From assembly GCF_004151105.1 (NCBI RefSeq), contig NZ_PHRF01000048.1, positions 62,001 to 126,000 of the forward strand: 64,000 bases of DNA, written 5' to 3'. The position numbers and the translations under genes were made by a program. The notes below the pieces were generated by a model, which was given only the letters and a program-made list of their open reading frames with translations, ran no database searches and had not been told where the DNA came from. Positions 58,105 through 64,000 of the stretch are shown here, in pieces. Within the stretch, counting starts at the first letter, position 1. Every line of letters begins with the position of its first letter. The DNA is from Streptomyces sp. L-9-10 (lineage in GTDB: Bacteria > Actinomycetota > Actinomycetes > Streptomycetales > Streptomycetaceae).

Positions 58105-58371
58105 ATGTGCCGCAGCATCAAGACCCTCCGCCCGCCCGTCCTCCCCGAAGAGGCCACCGAGGACGACATCCGCGCCGCCGCCCTCCAGTACGTACGCAAG
58201 GTGTCCGGCTTCCGCGCGCCCGCCGCGCACAATCGCGAGGTCTTCGAACAGGCCGTCGCCGAGATCGCGGAGTCGACCGCGAAACTGCTCGGCGGGATCG
58301 AGGTCCGGGGCGGAGCGGCCCGTACCGCGCCCCGGGCGGTCGACGCGTCCCACGCGGGCCAGGCGTCCTAG
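58105..58371 (+). CDS. DUF2277 domain-containing protein
   Basis: An 88-residue protein with the DUF2277 pattern MCRSIKTLRPP ... EEATEDDIRAAALQYVRKVSGFRAPAAHNREVFEQAVAEIAESTAKLL. Function unknown. ATG 58105. Its TAG stop and the stop of the convergent DedA gene share the tetranucleotide CTAG (58368-58371), so the two coding regions overlap end to end and no terminator fits between them. Confidence 0.9.
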   Translation: MCRSIKTLRPPVLPEEATEDDIRAAALQYVRKVSGFRAPAAHNREVFEQAVAEIAESTAKLLGGIEVRGGAARTAPRAVDASHAGQAS

Positions 58372-59033
58372 ACGGTCGCCGGGGCCGGTGCCGGGCGTCG
58401 TATGACGTACGCGGCGAGCGCGCCCGCCGCGAACAGCGCCAGTACGGACACGCCCGCGCCGACCCAGGTCGTGCCGAGCCACTGGCCGCCGAAGTAGCCG
58501 AGGCCCGCGCTGTAGCCCGTCCACGCGACGGCCGCCAGCGCCGACCAGGGCAGGAACTCCTTCACCTTGCGGTGGGCCGCGCCCGCGCCCAGGGAGACCA
58601 CCGAGCGTCCGGCCGGTGCGAACCGGGCGATGACGACGAGGATTCCGCGGCCCCCGCTGAGCGCCCCGCCGAGACGTTCCTGCGCGGTGGTCAGGCGGCG
58701 GGAGCGGGCGATCGCCCGGCCGAGCCGCTCACCGCCGCGCCGGGCGAGCCGGAAGGCGGCCAGATCGCCGAGTACGGACGCGCTGAACGCGCAGAGCATC
58801 AGCAGAAGCAGCGAGGGCACTTCGTCCGGTACCTGCGTCACCGTGCCGGTCGCACCCGCGACCGTGGTCGTACCGGCGGCGGCCGTCGTCGTGCCCGCCG
58901 CGGCGGCGGTGGCGGCCGTGATCACCAGAACACCGCTGGGCAGCACCGGAAGGAATACGTCCAGCAGTACGGAGAGGGCCACGACGGCGTAGATCCATGG
59001 GCTGCCCGCCAGCGACCCCAGACTCTCCAGCAC
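58368..59033 (-). CDS. DedA/VTT-type integral membrane protein
   Basis: A 221-residue membrane protein. LLLMLCAFSASVLGDLAAFRLARRGGERLGRAIARS and RFAPAGRSVVSLGAGAAHRKVKEFLPWSALAAVAWTGYSAGLGYFGG are the DedA (VTT) signatures, including the paired re-entrant helices and the RFxPxxR motif. DedA proteins help recycle lipid carriers or keep membrane potential. It has an odd low-complexity stretch AATAAAAGTTTAAAGTTTVAGATGT (about 41-65, periodic Ala/Thr) not usual in the family. Start is GTG 59033. Confidence 0.85.
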   Translation of the reverse strand: MLESLGSLAGSPWIYAVVALSVLLDVFLPVLPSGVLVITAATAAAAGTTTAAAGTTTVAGATGTVTQVPDEVPSLLLLMLCAFSASVLGDLAAFRLARRGGERLGRAIARSRRLTTAQERLGGALSGGRGILVVIARFAPAGRSVVSLGAGAAHRKVKEFLPWSALAAVAWTGYSAGLGYFGGQWLGTTWVGAGVSVLALFAAGALAAYVIRRPAPAPATV

Positions 59034-59179
59034 CTACGTCACTTCCCGCCCGGTCCCGTCGACAGCGCCTCGATGTCGCGGGGGAGCGGCGGTGGCGGCT
59101 GCGGATCAGCCAGCGTACGCGGGTGCGGGAGGGGCGGACCGACCGGGTCGGCCGGGACCCGGCGAGGACCCCGCAGGCC

Positions 59180-59211
59180 GGTGCCCGGACCCGGCGGGCG
59201 GTCCGGGCACC
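59180..59211 (-). terminator. Terminator downstream of doxX
   Basis: GGTGCCCGGACC (59180-59191) pairs perfectly with GGTCCGGGCACC (59200-59211), 8-nt loop, 19 bp after the DoxX stop. Confidence 0.75.
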
Positions 59212-59229
59212 CGGTGGGTCCGGTGCGGA

Positions 59230-59676
59230 TCAGGCGGCCACGGCCGCGCGCTGATCGCGCCTCTCCTCTCCGGACCCGCCCCCGGCGCCGCGCGTTCCGA
59301 ACAGCTGGTCCAGGGCGAACGCGCCCGGTCCGGTGAAGACGATGAGCAGGAACGCCCAGCAGAACATGGCCGCCGGTTCGCCGTTGTTCTCTATGGGGAA
59401 GAGGCCGTCGCCCTGGTGCACGTTGAAGTACGCGTACGCCATGGAGCCGGAGGCCAGCAGCGCTGCCACCCGGGTGCCGAGGCCGAGCAGTACGAGGGCC
59501 CCGGCGACGAGTTGGATGACGGCGGCGTACCAGCCTGGCCAGGCGCCGGCGGGGACGGTGTCCTTGGCGAAGTACCCGAAGAGCGAAGCCGCGCCGTGGC
59601 AGGCGAAGAGGAGTCCGACGACCACGCGGAACAGGCCGAGCGCATAGGGCTGGGCACGATTGAGGCGTGCGTACAT
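59230..59676 (-). CDS. DoxX family membrane protein
   Basis: A 148-residue protein with four membrane segments and the DoxX pattern ALGLFRVVVGLLFACHGAASLFGYF and AVIQLVAGALVLLGLGTRVAALLASGSMAYAYF. In mycobacteria a DoxX protein works with superoxide dismutase and a rhodanese-like partner against oxidative stress; many others have no assigned role. ATG 59676 follows GGAG. The upstream region carries two inverted repeats, so it is probably under a dedicated regulator not encoded nearby. Confidence 0.87.
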   Translation of the reverse strand: MYARLNRAQPYALGLFRVVVGLLFACHGAASLFGYFAKDTVPAGAWPGWYAAVIQLVAGALVLLGLGTRVAALLASGSMAYAYFNVHQGDGLFPIENNGEPAAMFCWAFLLIVFTGPGAFALDQLFGTRGAGGGSGEERRDQRAAVAA

Positions 59677-59695
59677 GGGGGGTGTACTCCTTCGA

Positions 59696-59746
59696 TCATT
59701 GGTCTGGACCGATGAGAAACTCCTTCCTCACGTTAGGGACGCCTAA
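59696..59746 (-). promoter_or_regulatory. Two inverted repeats upstream of doxX
   Basis: TCATTGGTC-TG-GACCGATGA (59696-59715, one mismatch) and TTAGG-GACG-CCTAA (59733-59746, perfect) lie 20-70 bp upstream of the doxX ATG in an unusually AT-rich patch. The second resembles half of a streptomycete iron box (TTAGG...CCTAA) but has a shorter centre. The repeats are seen; their regulators are unknown. Confidence 0.45.
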
Positions 59747-61800
59747 TCAATGCTTGCAAGTTCAACATTCAGCTGAGGATCAATTCGCGTCGCGTATTCG
59801 GGGCGCGGTATGTCCGGTGTCTGCAGGGTGGCACGTGCCACCGCGTCGGAGTCCGAGAGCATCACCGAGTCGACCCCGGGGCGCGCTCCCGCCGCCGTCA
59901 CCCAGTGGACTCCTTCCGTGGGCACACCGAGCGCGAACCTCCGCGGGTGGGCTTCCCCCCGACGGTCTATCAGGCGGTATGGACGGCGCGTTACATCCAG
60001 CCCACCGGTTTCGTAACCGCCGATCCGGTGCGGCCGGCACTGACCGGTCTTCAGGAGGCGGGAGAGCAGCGGATCGCAGCTGCGCCTGAGATCCGGTTCC
60101 GGAAGCCGGGCTTCCACGAGCGTCGTGGCGTGGATCAGCGACCCCGGGACGTCGCGGGACTCGGCGGTGAACACACCGTCCCCCGTCCGTACGGTCGTGC
60201 GCGGGCCGATCACGTCCAGCACCCCCGCGTCGATCAGGGCCGCCATCTCCTCGATCCGGCGGCGTGGCGGCCCGATGGAGAGGAAAGCGTTCAGAGGCGT
60301 GTACCAGCGGTCGAGATGATCGCGCCGGGAGGTGCCGGAGAGACCGGCGTGGTCCACGATCTGCCGTACTTCGTTGCGGAGGTCGCGCAGCACGTCCAGG
60401 GCCGCCTTGGCCGGGCCCAGGACATTGCCGAGCGCCGCCTGGGCCGCGTCCTCGCGGAGACGGGCGAGGAGCCAGGCGCGGTGATCGGCGGGATCGCGGA
60501 AGGTCTCCCCGTGGTGCGGGCGCGAGATCCGGTCCCAGGACCAGCGGTCGGCGGGGGCGATCCCCGCCTCGTCGAGGACGGCGGTCTCCTGCGGGCTGCC
60601 GTGGGGCGCGGCGAGGAACCGGTCGAGGACGCGTTCCCACGAGCCCGCCGGGCGGGAGGACGCGCGGAGCGTCGCCTCGTAGAAGACCGCCTCCACCTCC
60701 TTGGCGACCAGTGGCCATATCTCCCGGAGGAAGTCCGGCGGGTCGCCCTCGTCCGCGCGTTTGCGGAACACCGCGATCACATCCGGGGTCAGCAGCAGCG
60801 GGAGGTGCCGGCCGGAGGGCCCCTTCGCGTTGTCCCCGCGTGCCTGGTACGGGACACCGCGCCGTGAGCCCGCGTACAACTGCGGTTCACGCCCGGACGG
60901 GTGGTATACGAGAACGCCGTCGGCGTCGCGTGTGAAGAGGCCGCCCCGGCCCGCCGTCAGCAGCGCCATGTGGTCGAAGAAGTTCAGCCCGAGTCCGCGC
61001 AGCAGCACCGGTTCGCCGGGGGCGACCGCCGAGAGATCGACATCCGCGGGGTTGGCGGGCGGCAGGTAGCGGAGCCGGTGACGGACCGCGTACTCCGCGA
61101 GCGCCGCCTGGGTCTGGCCGGAAACCACCGGCAGATGGCCCTGCGCGAGCACAACGGCGCTGAGGCCGGAAATCGTCGTGCCATCGTCGAGAAAGAGGGT
61201 TTGCGTGGGGCGGTGCGCGGTGGAGCTACCGGGTGTTTGGGGTGAAACAGGTGAGGCGGATGGGTTTGACGTGTCCAGAGCCGCGCCGTCGTTGTCGTCA
61301 TCGAGCCGGATCGCACGGGCCCGGTGGACGATGACCGTCACGCTCTCCGGAGCGTTCTCTACCGTTCTGTGGAAAGCCCATTCCAGATATCGGCCATAGG
61401 CGGCACGGCTCGGATAGTCGTCGGGGCCGAGCCGTTCGTCCGGCCGGGACGTGGCCCACTCGTACAGACTCGGACCCGGGAGTATCGGACCCTCGCACTC
61501 GACGCTGTCGTCGGTGAAGACGGTCACCTGTGAGGCGACGGTGTTCATCAGCAACTCGGCGGACTGGTCGGTGCGCCAGACGAGCCCCGCGCCCGGGGGT
61601 GCGGGGTCGATGAGATGCACGGTGAGGGGCACGTCCGGAGCCAGTTCGGGTACGGACGCGCAGAGTCTTTCGAGGACCGAGGTGCCACGGGGGCCGGCGC
61701 CGACGACTGCGAGAGAGCGGGGCAGGGGCTGCCGTACATCGCACAAAGCTGTGACTCCCGGGGCGGGTGGGGTGCTGGAAGCGAGTAGTCCGCTCATCAT
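59743..61800 (-). CDS. Large FAD/NAD(P)-binding protein (NAD_binding_9 type)
   Basis: A 685-residue cytoplasmic flavoprotein-like protein. VVGAGPRGTSVLERL (32-46) is the dinucleotide-binding loop; LIDPAPPGAGLVWRTDQSAELLMNTVASQVTVF and VVLAQGHLP follow as in the FAD-NAD(P)-binding family found in actinobacterial gene clusters. The C-terminal half (FFDHMALLTAGRGGLF, YQARGDNAKGPSGR, HRIGGYETGGLDVTRRPYRL) is intact. It contains a Ser/Pro/Thr-rich insert at about 175-200 (NPSASPVSPQTPGSSTAHRP). Substrate is unknown; relatives include N-hydroxylases or ornithine-type monooxygenases. ATG 61800 or 61797 is the start; the ribosome site is weak. Confidence 0.8.
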   Translation of the reverse strand: MMSGLLASSTPPAPGVTALCDVRQPLPRSLAVVGAGPRGTSVLERLCASVPELAPDVPLTVHLIDPAPPGAGLVWRTDQSAELLMNTVASQVTVFTDDSVECEGPILPGPSLYEWATSRPDERLGPDDYPSRAAYGRYLEWAFHRTVENAPESVTVIVHRARAIRLDDDNDGAALDTSNPSASPVSPQTPGSSTAHRPTQTLFLDDGTTISGLSAVVLAQGHLPVVSGQTQAALAEYAVRHRLRYLPPANPADVDLSAVAPGEPVLLRGLGLNFFDHMALLTAGRGGLFTRDADGVLVYHPSGREPQLYAGSRRGVPYQARGDNAKGPSGRHLPLLLTPDVIAVFRKRADEGDPPDFLREIWPLVAKEVEAVFYEATLRASSRPAGSWERVLDRFLAAPHGSPQETAVLDEAGIAPADRWSWDRISRPHHGETFRDPADHRAWLLARLREDAAQAALGNVLGPAKAALDVLRDLRNEVRQIVDHAGLSGTSRRDHLDRWYTPLNAFLSIGPPRRRIEEMAALIDAGVLDVIGPRTTVRTGDGVFTAESRDVPGSLIHATTLVEARLPEPDLRRSCDPLLSRLLKTGQCRPHRIGGYETGGLDVTRRPYRLIDRRGEAHPRRFALGVPTEGVHWVTAAGARPGVDSVMLSDSDAVARATLQTPDIPRPEYATRIDPQLNVELASID

Positions 61801-61920
61801 GCCGTTCGTGCGTGGCGAGTTCGAACCCTTGGGTCAAACATCACGCCGTGTGGGAATGATCACGGCAACGTTGTCGGCGGAACGGGGAACCGCCGTAGGG
61901 CCCCCGGCGTCGGACAGTCG

Positions 61921-63744
<1,824 letters not shown>

Positions 63745-63763
63745 AAAAGCCTCCTCCGTCGCC

Positions 63764-63789
63764 CCGTACGGTACGGAACGACCGTACGG
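63764..63789. promoter_or_regulatory. Pair of CCGTACGG palindromes upstream of the PhoD-like gene
   Basis: CCGTACGG occurs at 63764-63771 and 63782-63789, forming a larger inverted repeat around tacggaacga, 20-45 bp upstream of the ATG at 63744. It is also downstream of the next gene's stop, so operator and terminator roles both fit. Confidence 0.4.
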
Positions 63790-63828
63790 AGTCGACGGGA
63801 GGGACTACGGGACCGCTGAAGTGGTTGC

Positions 63829-64000
63829 TCAGCAGCCGTTCAGGGCGCTCTGGAGGGCGCTCTTCTCAGCGGAGTCGATCTTCAGGTTGTAGTAGTACTT
63901 CACGTGCACCCAGGCGCGGACGTAGGTGCACTTGTACGCGGCGCGCGACGGCATCCACTTGGCCGGGTCCTGGTCGCCCTTGGACTGGTTCACGTTGTCC
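63829..64000 (-). CDS. HNH endonuclease family protein, C-terminal part (cut by window end)
   Basis: The last 56 residues read NQSKGDQDPAKWMPSRAAYKCTYVRAWVHVKYYYNLKIDS to the end ALQSALNGC and TGA 63829-63831. NQSKGDxxPAxWxP followed by a Cys, a Trp-Val-x-x-Lys segment and a terminal Cys is the standard end of small secreted HNH/DUF1524 nuclease-family proteins in streptomycetes. The N-terminal catalytic His-Asn part lies outside the window. Two Cys probably form a disulfide in the exported protein. Confidence 0.85.
   Translation of the reverse strand, partial: DNVNQSKGDQDPAKWMPSRAAYKCTYVRAWVHVKYYYNLKIDSAEKSALQSALNGC

Overview
The window is about 64 kb of very GC-rich DNA with a strong third-position G/C bias, frequent GTG starts and GGAGG-type ribosome binding sites. 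Gene content (a fabD-fabH-acpP-fabF cluster next to a PucR-type FasR regulator, a homodimeric E1 pyruvate dehydrogenase, DUF3145, DUF3052, a TerD/TerC locus, many secreted hydrolases, DUF1023 hydrolases) points to a Streptomyces or very close relative, in ordinary chromosomal core and near-core territory. I found no prophage, insertion sequence, CRISPR array or secondary-metabolite core enzyme. A tRNA-Val lies at 55.4 kb.

Left part (0-16.5 kb): a MarR regulator diverges from a frameshifted zinc-independent oxidoreductase and an Ohr peroxide-resistance gene. A block of exported or carbohydrate-active proteins follows: a GH43 fragment joined to a ricin-type lectin, an M14 zinc carboxypeptidase, an EI24 membrane protein, a pyroglutamyl-peptidase relative with Ser in place of the catalytic Cys, a GH3 beta-glucosidase, aldose 1-epimerase and an SGNH lipoprotein. 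DUF3145, a 3-hydroxyisobutyrate-dehydrogenase-like enzyme and a cytoplasmic beta-propeller protein come next.

Middle part (16.5-39 kb): the type II fatty-acid synthase operon fabD-fabH-acpP-fabF with fasR upstream (all minus strand); pirin, serine hydrolase and GNAT; a MerR/aldo-keto reductase operon with a textbook MerR promoter; an acyltransferase plus DUF1023 hydrolase operon and a NarL-type two-component system, whose upstream regions carry the same pair of motifs at identical 25-bp spacing; a DUF4429 protein; a second DUF1023 hydrolase; a TetR/DHA2 efflux pair with overlapping, apparently leaderless divergent promoters; a secreted I36 inhibitor; and aceE.

Right part (39-64 kb): DUF3052, an AhpE/BCP-type peroxiredoxin, then the most interesting block, a Ter stress-response locus. 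It holds two TerD proteins, a TerC-like DUF475 membrane protein, a TerA-like protein and a TerD domain with a Pro/Tyr-rich tail. These lie next to a translationally coupled operon for a HpcH-type lyase, a giant phosphoribosyltransferase-TRSP-StiP-PELOTA-like fusion, and a HAD phosphatase, predicted to make a nucleoside-like metabolite. After it come a PI-PLC/beta-propeller gene broken by an in-frame TAG, an FmdB zinc ribbon, membrane and lipoprotein genes, the tRNA-Val, a small region with a broken secreted gene, and small enzymes (GNAT, VOC, DUF4873-like, DUF2277). The window ends with DedA, DoxX, a large FAD/NAD(P)-binding protein, a PhoD-type phosphatase and the C-terminus of an HNH endonuclease-family protein.

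Intergenic tandem repeats with periods of 15, 17 and 27 bp recur through the window, and most convergent gene pairs are separated by long perfect hairpins that look like bidirectional terminators. All function calls come from reading motifs by eye; no database search was run.
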